Shown one piece after another: positions 1 to 7,566 of a stretch of 64,000 nucleotides of DNA (the stretch's first letter is position 1; each line of letters begins with the position of its first letter). Below the pieces are notes generated by a model that was given only the letters and a program-made list of their open reading frames with translations, ran no database searches and was not told where the DNA came from. Location of the stretch: contig CAMAQZ010000004.1 of assembly GCA_945860725.1 (NCBI GenBank), positions 1 through 64,000 on the forward strand, in the 5' to 3' direction. Source of the stretch: Klebsiella pneumoniae. GTDB taxonomy: Bacteria > Pseudomonadota > Gammaproteobacteria > Steroidobacterales > Steroidobacteraceae. A program made the translations under genes and the position numbers.

Positions 1-1014
1 CTCATCCCGCTCTCGGCGGCGATCGGTCTCTGGGCGGGCGGGGCGTGGTCTTGGCTGACGGTCGGCTTAGTCTATGGCGTGGTGCCCCTGCTCGATCAGG
101 CGGTCGGCAGAAGCGCTGCGAACCTTGACGAGACGGCCCAGGCCGCCGCTGCCCGTTCGCGTACCGCCGATGGGGCCCTCTATCTGGCTTTGCCTGTGCA
201 ATGCGGGTTGCTGCTGCTGCTGGCCGTGGTGTGGCAAGGCGAGGCGGCGCTGCTCGAGCGCGTGGGCTGGATCGCATCCGCCGCCCTGAGCTGCGGGGGT
301 CTCGGCATCGTGATCGGCCACGAGCTCGTCCATCGCCGTGACCGGACGCTCTATCGGCTCGGCAAGTGCCTCTTGGGGACGGTGCTATACACGCACTTCG
401 CGGTGGAGCATGTCCGTGGCCACCATGCCCGGGTGGGCACCGACGCGGATCCGGCGAGCGCGCGCCAAGGACAATCCGTGTACGCCTTCATTCCGCGAAG
501 CATCATCCGCCAGTTCCGGTCGGCGTGGGACCTCGAGACCCACCGCCTCGCGCGCGCGGGGCAGGGTGCTTGGACGCTGCGCAACGAGGTGCTGGTCGGC
601 TGGGGGCTACAGGCGGTCTGGCTCGCGGGCATCGCCGCGGTGTTCGGCCTCGAGGTGATGGGAGTGATGATCGCCGTCGCGGCGTTGGCGTTCACGCTGC
701 TCGAGGTCGTCAACTACATCGAACACTACGGACTGCGGCGCTATCCGGGGCCGGATGGACGGCTCGAGCCGGTGCGCGCTCAGCACTCGTGGAACAGCGA
801 CCACCGCGTCAGCCGTAGCTTGCTCTTCGAGCTGCCGCGCCACACGGATCACCACATGAACGGCGGTCGTCCGTACCAGACCTTGCGCAGCGTCGCCGGC
901 GCGCCGCAGCTGCCGGCGGGCTATCCGACGATGGTGCTGCTCGCGTTGCTGCCGCCGCTCTGGTTCCGCGTGATGGATCCACGGGTGGCGGCGGTCTCGG
1001 CCACGGCTGACTGA
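1..1014 (+). CDS. alkB: Alkane 1-monooxygenase, 5' end missing
   Basis: This is the C-terminal 337 residues of a membrane diiron alkane hydroxylase, which oxidises terminal methyl groups of alkanes with electrons from rubredoxin. The frame is open to the left window edge, so the N-terminus lies outside. The histidine boxes of the family are all visible: HELVHR, then EHVRGHH followed by VGTDADPASAR, the NYIEHYGLRR signature, and RHTDHH followed by YQTLR near the C-terminus. Hydrophobic segments separate the boxes as expected for an inner-membrane protein. No rubredoxin gene is visible here. The symbol is shared with the unrelated DNA repair AlkB encoded at 6899-7561. Substrate range cannot be read from sequence. 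Confidence 0.9.
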   Translation, partial: LIPLSAAIGLWAGGAWSWLTVGLVYGVVPLLDQAVGRSAANLDETAQAAAARSRTADGALYLALPVQCGLLLLLAVVWQGEAALLERVGWIASAALSCGGLGIVIGHELVHRRDRTLYRLGKCLLGTVLYTHFAVEHVRGHHARVGTDADPASARQGQSVYAFIPRSIIRQFRSAWDLETHRLARAGQGAWTLRNEVLVGWGLQAVWLAGIAAVFGLEVMGVMIAVAALAFTLLEVVNYIEHYGLRRYPGPDGRLEPVRAQHSWNSDHRVSRSLLFELPRHTDHHMNGGRPYQTLRSVAGAPQLPAGYPTMVLLALLPPLWFRVMDPRVAAVSATAD

Positions 1015-1043
1015 CGCCGCCCCCTCGCGGTACCGCTGCGCCT

Positions 1044-1073
1044 AAAAAAAAGGGGCATGCGGAAGCATGCCCC
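1044..1073 (-). terminator. Intrinsic terminator of the TonB receptor gene at 1120-3684
   Basis: A perfect 9-bp stem (GGGGCATGC / GCATGCCCC) with a GGAA tetraloop is flanked on its left by eight A residues. Read on the minus strand this is a GC-rich hairpin followed by eight U, 47 bases past the stop codon of the receptor gene. There is no T tract for plus-strand transcripts, so it does not obviously serve the upstream alkB gene. Confidence 0.85.
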
Positions 1074-1119
1074 CAGATGGGATCGCGACCACCGCACCGC
1101 AGCGCGGCGTCGCAGGGTG

Positions 1120-3684
1120 TCAGAAGTTCTTGCGGACCGAGACGCCGTAGGTGCGCGGCTGGTTCAGGTAGCCCGACACGCTGAACTGCTGGGCGACCGA
1201 CGGGAACGACTGCACGATGTACTCGTCATCGTTCAGGTTACGACCCCAGACCATCAAGTCCCAACCATCGCGGCTGAACCCGGCGCTGGCGTTGATCGTG
1301 CCGACCTTGCGGTAGGTGTCGAAGGTGTTGGTCGGCGGCACCGCGGCGCAGTTCGTAGTCGCCTGCTCGTGCCGGTTGACGAGCGTGTTGTCCTGGTAGT
1401 CGTAGTCGGCGCGCACGAAACCATCCGTCTCACCCATGGACCAGGCGTAGTTCAGCGCGAGGCTGACGCTGGTGTCGTGGATATTGTTCGGACGCTGACC
1501 CGTAAGGTCGGTGTTGCGGCCCGAGCAGGGGCTCGGCGCACCGACATAGGCGTCGAAGGTCGGGTCGAGGAGCGTGGCGGCGAGATCCACCCGCCAGTTG
1601 TCCGTGACCTGGAACTGCGTCTCGATCTCGAGGCCCTTCGTGGACTGCTTACCCGCATTGCTCAGCACGAAGCCGGTACCGCGGAAAGTGTTGTCCTGGA
1701 AGCCCTTGATGGTCTGGTCGAAGAGTGCGACGTACATCGCGGCGCGCGGCCAACGGCCCTTCAGGCCGATCTCGTAGACCGTCGCATCCTCGGGGTCGGC
1801 CTTGCGGGTGCCGAAGCGCGGGTAGTAGGGGTTGACGGCGCCGCCGAGCGGCGAACGCGGTGGCACCGCAGGCGCCAGCGGCTTGCTGTCGCGCGACAGG
1901 TTCCACGAGGTCGCCTTGTAACCGGTCGACACGCCTGCGTAGGCGTTGAGGTTGTCCGTCACATCGAAGGCGAGGCGCACGGTGTAGGTGAACTCGCTGT
2001 CATCTGACTTGTCCGTGAAAGGCACGACCGGGTGCAGGAACTGCAGCGCGTAGAGGCCGAGCGCAGAGTTGCACGACCCAGGCGCTGCGCCCGGGGGGCA
2101 GGGCGTCACGCTGCGCACATCGGCGAGCGCCGCCTGCGCCGAGAACAACGCGAAGTTCGCGGGGGTCGCCGATTGACCGCCGGTGAACGCGCTGAACAGT
2201 TGCGCGAAGCCGATCTGCACCAAGTCGAGACCTGCGAAGACATCGTTGTTGGTCTGCCGGAAGTCGATGCTCTTCTGCGTGTTGGTGTAGGCGACACCTG
2301 CCGTCAGGGTGGCGCGCTCGCCGAGATCGGCTTCCAACTGGCCGAAGACGGTGTAGGCGTCGCTCTCTTGGCGGGTGAAGATGCTGCTGCCGACATTCGC
2401 GGCGAAGAAAGTGCCCGCGGGCAGTCCCAGCGCGGTCTCAAGGCCGCTCAATGCGGTGAGACTGCCAGTGCCGGCGAACACCAGACCGGTCGCATACCCA
2501 CGCATGTTCGAGCCGAACTGGATGATGTTGTCGTACTTCACAGCTTCGCTGCTCACGTACGCACCGAGCAAGCCGCGCGCCGCGCCGCCGTTGTCGAACG
2601 ACAGGCGGAATTCCTGCGACTTCGTCTCGATATCGCCGATGTTGCGGTTGGTGCGGCCGAGGTCGGCGCTGGTGAAGTCGAAGTCGTAGTCGAAGTCGGT
2701 TTTCTGGCTGCGCATCGCCGTGATCGAGGCGAGCGAGAACGCCTCACCCTGCCAGTCGATGTGCATCGAGACGCCGTCGTTCTCGACTAAATTGATCGGG
2801 TTCTTGTTCAGGTAGACCTTGCGATCGAACGGCAGGCCGGGCGAATTGGCGGTGCCCGGGTAGATCTTGCCGTTGCCGAACCCTGGGCTCTGCACCAGCG
2901 CGCCGGTCGGGCCGTTCAGCAGGTTTGCCACGCCGCAGCAGAGCTCGTCGATCTCGCTCTTGTCGGCGATCAGGCGGACGGTGGTGTTCTCGGAGGCGTT
3001 CCAGAGCAGCTGGGCGCGCAGGTCCCAGCGGTCGCGGTCGTTCAGCAGCGCGTTGTTCGTCAGGTTGACGAAGTAGCCGTCGCGTTGGTTCATCGAGCCG
3101 GTGACGCTGAAGGCGAGGGAGTCGGTGAGGGGGCCGGTGACCTTGCCCTTGAAGACACGCTCGTTCAGGTTGCCGAAGCCGGCTTCGACGAAGCCGCCCC
3201 AGTCGAAGTCGGGCTGCTGGGTGATGACGCTGATCACGCCGGCCGAGGCGTTCTGGCCGAACAGCGTGCTCTGTGGGCCGCGCAGTACTTCGACGCGCTG
3301 CACATCGACGAGGTCGCCGATGGAGCCCGCGGAACGCGAGCGGTAGACGCCGTCGATGAACACACCGACCGAGGGCTCGATGCCCGGGTTGTTGGCGCCG
3401 TTGCCGAAGCCGCGGATGATGAAGTTGGTGTTGGTGGAGGTCTGCAGCTGCGTCACGCGCAGCGACGGCACGAGTGAGGCGAGGTCGGCGACATCGCGCA
3501 CGGCCGCTCGCGTGATCGTCTCGCCGGTGGTCACCGTGACGGCGACCGGAACATCTTGCAGCGTCTGCTCACGCTTGGTGGCCGTGACCACCACTTCCTC
3601 GAGTTGCACGCCGTTTTGCGCGACGGCCTGGGTGGTCAGGAGCGTTATCGCCACCGCCAGCCCGACGATTGAAAATGACTTCAT
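1120..3684 (-). CDS. TonB-dependent outer-membrane receptor
   Basis: An 854-residue TonB-dependent receptor that imports a ligand across the outer membrane using TonB energy. A signal peptide (MKSFSIVGLAVAITLLTTQA, cut near AVAQ) leads into a TonB-box-like EEVVVTATKREQ at about residues 29-40. The plug follows, with LQDVPVAVTV, the IIRGFG motif, GVFIDGVYRSR and VEVLRGPQSTLFGQNASAGV, and then a beta-barrel ending in aromatic Phe (SVRKNF). This plug type is common in the large Sphingomonas/Xanthomonas receptor families whose ligands range from siderophores to plant or lipid compounds, so the substrate is unknown. It is transcribed alone and has a clear terminator downstream. A winged-helix regulator gene lies just upstream on the same strand. 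Confidence 0.93.
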   Translation of the reverse strand: MKSFSIVGLAVAITLLTTQAVAQNGVQLEEVVVTATKREQTLQDVPVAVTVTTGETITRAAVRDVADLASLVPSLRVTQLQTSTNTNFIIRGFGNGANNPGIEPSVGVFIDGVYRSRSAGSIGDLVDVQRVEVLRGPQSTLFGQNASAGVISVITQQPDFDWGGFVEAGFGNLNERVFKGKVTGPLTDSLAFSVTGSMNQRDGYFVNLTNNALLNDRDRWDLRAQLLWNASENTTVRLIADKSEIDELCCGVANLLNGPTGALVQSPGFGNGKIYPGTANSPGLPFDRKVYLNKNPINLVENDGVSMHIDWQGEAFSLASITAMRSQKTDFDYDFDFTSADLGRTNRNIGDIETKSQEFRLSFDNGGAARGLLGAYVSSEAVKYDNIIQFGSNMRGYATGLVFAGTGSLTALSGLETALGLPAGTFFAANVGSSIFTRQESDAYTVFGQLEADLGERATLTAGVAYTNTQKSIDFRQTNNDVFAGLDLVQIGFAQLFSAFTGGQSATPANFALFSAQAALADVRSVTPCPPGAAPGSCNSALGLYALQFLHPVVPFTDKSDDSEFTYTVRLAFDVTDNLNAYAGVSTGYKATSWNLSRDSKPLAPAVPPRSPLGGAVNPYYPRFGTRKADPEDATVYEIGLKGRWPRAAMYVALFDQTIKGFQDNTFRGTGFVLSNAGKQSTKGLEIETQFQVTDNWRVDLAATLLDPTFDAYVGAPSPCSGRNTDLTGQRPNNIHDTSVSLALNYAWSMGETDGFVRADYDYQDNTLVNRHEQATTNCAAVPPTNTFDTYRKVGTINASAGFSRDGWDLMVWGRNLNDDEYIVQSFPSVAQQFSVSGYLNQPRTYGVSVRKNF

Positions 3685-3740
3685 ATTCGAAAGCCCCTTT
3701 GTTGTGATCCTGAGGTCGGCGTAAACCGGCCGTGGCCCGT

Positions 3741-3759
3741 ATTATCGTCTCGAGCTCGA
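3741..3759 (-). promoter_or_regulatory. Possible -10 box and palindrome upstream of the TonB receptor
   Basis: On the minus strand GATAAT (3746-3741) resembles a -10 box and sits about 57 bases before the receptor start codon. A perfect 10-bp palindrome TCGAGCTCGA (3750-3759) lies directly upstream of it and could be a repressor site. No convincing -35 box is seen at the usual distance, so this is tentative. Confidence 0.3.
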
Positions 3760-3801
3760 TTCTAACCACAAAACCCGTGGGAATGGCGCAACAGCTGCAG
3801 A

Positions 3802-4248
3802 TCAGCTCTTTCGTGGGGTGGGGGCGGCGGCCCACCGCTGGGCCACGCCGCGGACCACGGCTTGCACCCGGTTCGCCCCTTCGGCGGTCAATTCGATGTA
3901 TGTACGGCGCCGGTCCTGCGGATCCAAGTTGTAGGTGACGAGACCGTCGGCGAGCAATTGGTCCAAGCGGCGCAGGGCCGAGGTCACCGGACCGCGCGAG
4001 GCCAGGCACAGGCTGGTGACCGAAATCCGTCTGCGGGTGATGCGTGAACGCAACAACTCAGCCAGCATATTCCAAGTGGCGTCGGTTTTGACGATGTCAC
4101 CCAGGGTCTTGCTCCGCTGCTCGTCGATATCCCTCAGCAAATGGAGCACTTGGAGGTCAAGGGACAACTCGCGGCGGGTCGCCCCATCTTTAAAAAGGAG
4201 GCCCCAGCTCGATGGACAACGACTTGTAGCTTTTCTGCATAAGCCCAT
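3802..4248 (-). CDS. Winged-helix (MarR-like) transcriptional regulator
   Basis: A small DNA-binding protein of about 148 residues. Its C-terminal half has a winged-helix pattern: a recognition-helix region SVTSLCLASRGPVTSALRRL, a wing-like DPQDRRRTYIEL stretch and a final helix. This arrangement is seen in MarR-like regulators of Sphingomonas- and Steroidobacter-type bacteria. The frame stays open upstream to 4305. I prefer the ATG at 4248 because a perfect inverted repeat begins at the next base. It lies between two TonB receptor genes, one downstream on the same strand and one divergent, so regulation of either or both is a fair inference. No ligand is predictable. Confidence 0.72.
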   Translation of the reverse strand: MGLCRKATSRCPSSWGLLFKDGATRRELSLDLQVLHLLRDIDEQRSKTLGDIVKTDATWNMLAELLRSRITRRRISVTSLCLASRGPVTSALRRLDQLLADGLVTYNLDPQDRRRTYIELTAEGANRVQAVVRGVAQRWAAAPTPRKS

Positions 4249-4278
4249 ACTCAACCGGCAGATAGGAATCGGTTGAGT
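4249..4278. promoter_or_regulatory. Operator-like inverted repeat
   Basis: ACTCAACCG (4249-4257) and CGGTTGAGT (4270-4278) form a perfect 9-bp inverted repeat with a 12-base spacer. It lies between the regulator's likely start codon (4248) and the divergent TonB receptor. Its right arm overlaps the putative -35 box of that receptor. The layout suits autoregulation plus repression of the divergent gene. Confidence 0.5.
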
Positions 4279-4302
4279 TTCGAGGCTAAAACCGGTTATT
4301 CT
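4273..4302 (+). promoter_or_regulatory. Putative promoter of the second TonB receptor
   Basis: TTGAGT (4273-4278) and TATTCT (4297-4302) are separated by 18 bases and could serve as -35 and -10 boxes. Transcription would start near 4309. The ribosome binding site AGGAG (4331-4335) lies six bases before the ATG at 4342. Confidence 0.4.
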
Positions 4303-4341
4303 CATTGGATCTGATCCCTATCCGCTTTGCAGGAGTTGTAC

Positions 4342-6894
4342 ATGCGCAACAGTATCGTTGTCGTATTCGTGGCCGCCGCGCTTTCTCAGGCTGCTGTCGC
4401 GCAAGAGGCGGCCAAGCCCGCAGCTCAGGAACTCGAGCAGGTCGTGATCACCGGCACCCGCGTCGCCAACCGTTCGGCGCTCGATACCGCAGTACCTGTC
4501 GATGTGGTCTCTGCCTCGGCGCTGCAGAACCTCGGTGTCACTGAGCTCAACCAGGCACTGTCGGTCTCGTTGCCGTCCTTCAACTTCCCGCGCCCCGGTC
4601 TCGCTGACGGCACGGACACTGTGCGCCCCGCCACGCTGCGCGGCTTGGGCCCTGACCAGACGCTGGTGCTCATCAACGGCAAGCGCCGCCACAGCGCCGC
4701 GCTCGTCAACGTCAACGGCACCGTTGGTCGCGGCTCCGCTGCGGTCGACCTCAACACCATTCCGAACACCGCCGTGCGCTCCATCGAAGTGCTGCGCGAC
4801 GGCGCCTCGGCGCAGTACGGTTCGGACGCCATCGCCGGCGTCATCAACCTGCGCCTGCGCGAGGACAGCACGGGTGGCGAACTCGGCGTGAGCTACGGCT
4901 GGCGCGATTCCACCTACCAGACCTTGACCGGCGCGCCGCCGTCCAATCCAACGGCCACCTGGTCCGCGCCCTCCGAGCTGCGCCGCAAGCGCAGCGATGG
5001 CGAGACGCTCACGGTCTCCGGCTGGAAGGGCTTCGCCTTGGGCGACAGCGGCTTCATCACCGTCGCTGCGGAATACAAGGACCAGGAGCGCACCGAGCGC
5101 GGCGGTTGGGATGCCCGTGCGCAGTACGCCCGCCTCCCCAATGGCGCCTACGACCCACGCGAGATCACCTTCGACCGCTTCAGCCAGTGGTACGGCGAGC
5201 CGGAGATGAAGCAGACCACGCTGTTCGTGAACGCCGGCTACGACATCAACGACAACGCCGAGTTCTACGCTTGGGCGAGCTACCAGGACCGCTCGGCCTT
5301 GTCGGCGGGCTTCCAGCGTCTCGCCAACGATCCCTCCGGCCGTAACATCCCCTCGATCTACCCCGACGGCTTCCTGCCGAAGATCGCGCCGGATGTCACC
5401 GACTACGCGGCGACCTTCGGCACGCGTTGGACGCTCGGCAACTGGGACATGGACGCCTCGCTCGGCTATGGCCTGAACGATATGGGATTCACCATCGTCG
5501 ATACCCTGAACCGTTCGCTCGGCCCCACCAGCAAGACCGTGTTCGATGCGGGTGGCTACGATTACGACCAGCTCGTGTTCAACCTTGCAGGTGTACGCGG
5601 CATCGAGGTCTCGGGCCTGGCTTCGCCGCTCAACGTCGCGCTCGGCGTCGAGGCGCGTCGCGAGTCCTACCGCATCACCGCCGGTGAGCCGGACTCCTAC
5701 CGCAACGGCGGTGCGCGTCTGCCGCTCGGCAGCCCGGGCTGCACCAGCCCGACGGCAGCGGATACGGCGGCGGGCGGTTGCCCGACCCCCTCGGGCGCCC
5801 AGGTGTTCCCGGGCTTCCGCCCGGCGAACGTCGTCGATGAGAGCCGCAACGCGCTCGGTGCGTACATCGACCTCGAAGCGAACCTCACCGAGAAGCTGCT
5901 GGCTTCGGCGGCACTGCGCGTCGAGGACTACTCGGACTTCGGCAGCAACGTCTCCGGGAAGCTCTCGGGTCGCTACGACTTCGTAGACGGCTTCGCGCTG
6001 CGTGGTTCGTACTCGACCGGATTCCGCGCCCCGGCGCTGCAGCAGCAGTACTTCGCGACCACCTCGACAAACTTCATCGGTGGCGTGCCGTTCGACATCA
6101 CCACCTTCCCGGCGACGGACCCGGTGGCCGCTGCGCTCGGCGCGAAGCCGCTCGACTCCGAAGACGCCACCAACCTCTCGGTCGGTGCCGTGTTCCAGTT
6201 CGATCGGGCCTCGTTGACGATCGATGCCTACCGCATCGAACTCGACAACCGCATCGTGCTCTCCGAGAACCTCACCTCGGCAGCGGTGCGCAACTTCCTC
6301 ACCTCGCAGGGCTTCATCGGCATCGGTGGCGGCCGCTTCTTCATCAACGGTGTAGACACCGTGACGAAGGGCGTGGATGTGGTGTTCAACTACCCCGTCG
6401 TCACCGACAGCGCGGGTCGTTTCGACATCACCGCCACCGCCAACTTCAACGAGACCACGGTCACCAAGCTGCCGGCGACCTCGCAGCTCTCGGCACTCAA
6501 CCCGGCGCCGATCCTGTTCGATCGCGGCAACCGCCTGACCTTCGAAGAGGGCACGCCGAAGGAGAAGTTCGCGCTGTCGATGAACTGGTCGCTCGGGAAT
6601 TGGGGCCTCACCGCCCGCGCCACGCGCTACGGCGAGGTGCTCTCGCCGCAGAACGCGCCGACGGTCTCCGCGCCCGACTTCCTCATGACGCCGAAGACGC
6701 TGGTCGACCTCGAAGGTCGCTTCGCCTTCGGTGACCATATGAAGTTCGCGGTCGGCGCCGACAACGTGCTCGACAAGTACCCGGATGCGCTGCCGCCGGG
6801 CCTCAACTCGACGGGTGCGACTTCGTTCTCGAACCTCGCGCCCTTCGGCCGTTCGGGTCGCTTCGTCTACGGACGCGTGACCTTCGCGTTCTGA
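4342..6894 (+). CDS. TonB-dependent outer-membrane receptor
   Basis: An 850-residue TonB-dependent receptor. The ATG at 4342 is chosen over an in-frame TTG at 4327 because AGGAG lies six bases upstream and it gives a normal signal peptide (MRNSIVVVFVAAALSQAAVA). The mature N-terminus carries LEQVVITGTRV. The plug shows DTVRPATLRGLGPDQTLVLI, INGKRRH, and VEVL-like IEVLRDGASAQYGSDAIAGV. The barrel ends in Phe (VTFAF). The GKRRH and YGSDAIAGVIN motifs are typical of the large Xanthomonas/Caulobacter receptor group that imports sugars or oligomeric organics; the ligand here is unknown. It differs in sequence from the 1120-3684 receptor, so the two are not a recent duplication. Confidence 0.93.
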   Translation: MRNSIVVVFVAAALSQAAVAQEAAKPAAQELEQVVITGTRVANRSALDTAVPVDVVSASALQNLGVTELNQALSVSLPSFNFPRPGLADGTDTVRPATLRGLGPDQTLVLINGKRRHSAALVNVNGTVGRGSAAVDLNTIPNTAVRSIEVLRDGASAQYGSDAIAGVINLRLREDSTGGELGVSYGWRDSTYQTLTGAPPSNPTATWSAPSELRRKRSDGETLTVSGWKGFALGDSGFITVAAEYKDQERTERGGWDARAQYARLPNGAYDPREITFDRFSQWYGEPEMKQTTLFVNAGYDINDNAEFYAWASYQDRSALSAGFQRLANDPSGRNIPSIYPDGFLPKIAPDVTDYAATFGTRWTLGNWDMDASLGYGLNDMGFTIVDTLNRSLGPTSKTVFDAGGYDYDQLVFNLAGVRGIEVSGLASPLNVALGVEARRESYRITAGEPDSYRNGGARLPLGSPGCTSPTAADTAAGGCPTPSGAQVFPGFRPANVVDESRNALGAYIDLEANLTEKLLASAALRVEDYSDFGSNVSGKLSGRYDFVDGFALRGSYSTGFRAPALQQQYFATTSTNFIGGVPFDITTFPATDPVAAALGAKPLDSEDATNLSVGAVFQFDRASLTIDAYRIELDNRIVLSENLTSAAVRNFLTSQGFIGIGGGRFFINGVDTVTKGVDVVFNYPVVTDSAGRFDITATANFNETTVTKLPATSQLSALNPAPILFDRGNRLTFEEGTPKEKFALSMNWSLGNWGLTARATRYGEVLSPQNAPTVSAPDFLMTPKTLVDLEGRFAFGDHMKFAVGADNVLDKYPDALPPGLNSTGATSFSNLAPFGRSGRFVYGRVTFAF

Positions 6895-6898
6895 CCTG

Positions 6899-7561
6899 GT
6901 GAAGTCCACGCCGGTGGCTCCGGAGGTCGTGCTGCTGCACGGCTTCACGGGGCCCACCGAAGACATCGTCGCGGCGGTCGAGTCCATCTCGGCCGCCGCG
7001 TCGTTTCGGCACCTCAAAACCCCAAGCGGCAAGCCCATGTCCGCCGCCATGACCAACTGTGGTGCGCTCGGTTGGGTGAGCGACGCGCGCGGTTACCGCT
7101 ACGAACCCTGCGATCCGCTGACGGGCAAGCCCTGGCCTGCGATGCCCGCGCTGCTGCGCGATCTGGCGCAGCGTGCGGCCGCTGCGGCAGGCTGGCCCGG
7201 TTTCGATCCCGACGCCTGCCTCGTCAACCGCTATGTCCCCGGCGCGCGTATGGGCGCACACCGTGACGCTGACGAGCGCGACTTCGCGCAGCCCATCGTC
7301 TCCGTGACGCTCGGCGCCGCAGCGATGTTCTTCTGGTATGGCCTGCGCCGCGCCGGTACGCCGCTGAAGCTGCGGTTAGAGCCCGGCGATGTGCTCGTCT
7401 GGGGCGGCGCCGCGCGCCGCGGCTATCACGGCGTGGGGCCGCCGCTCGTCGCGGGCGAGGCCGCACAGGGAGATCTTTGGGGTGTCGCCGCGGGTGCGGT
7501 CGCCGACGCACCCGACGACGGGCCCGTGCGCATCAACCTCACCTTCCGCAAGGCGGGGTGA
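6899..7561 (+). CDS. alkB: AlkB-family 2-oxoglutarate/Fe(II) DNA repair dioxygenase
   Basis: A 220-residue oxidative demethylase that removes alkyl lesions such as 1-methyladenine from nucleic acid using Fe(II) and 2-oxoglutarate. Visible family marks are MSAAMTNCGALGWV, the substrate-side YRYEPCDP, the tripeptide NRYVPGARMGAHRDADERD carrying the iron ligands His and Asp, the second His in YHGVGPP, and the 2-oxoglutarate-binding RINLTFR. The start is a GTG four bases after the receptor stop codon and the length is normal for the family. It converges with the oxidoreductase gene at 7567, five bases away, with no hairpin between. Co-transcription with the TonB receptor is likely positional only. 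Confidence 0.93.
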   Translation: MKSTPVAPEVVLLHGFTGPTEDIVAAVESISAAASFRHLKTPSGKPMSAAMTNCGALGWVSDARGYRYEPCDPLTGKPWPAMPALLRDLAQRAAAAAGWPGFDPDACLVNRYVPGARMGAHRDADERDFAQPIVSVTLGAAAMFFWYGLRRAGTPLKLRLEPGDVLVWGGAARRGYHGVGPPLVAGEAAQGDLWGVAAGAVADAPDDGPVRINLTFRKAG

Positions 7562-7566
7562 GGGCG

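Noticed and set aside
4318-7056. Long minus-strand open frame (912 codons) opposite the second TonB receptor
   Set aside because: It mirrors the receptor codons, has no recognisable domain, and its Arg/Glu/Val-rich composition is what high-GC third positions produce antisense to a real gene.
1-7561. Two alkB genes as a duplicated pair
   Set aside because: They are unrelated families that share a name: a membrane alkane hydroxylase and a 2-oxoglutarate-dependent DNA repair enzyme.
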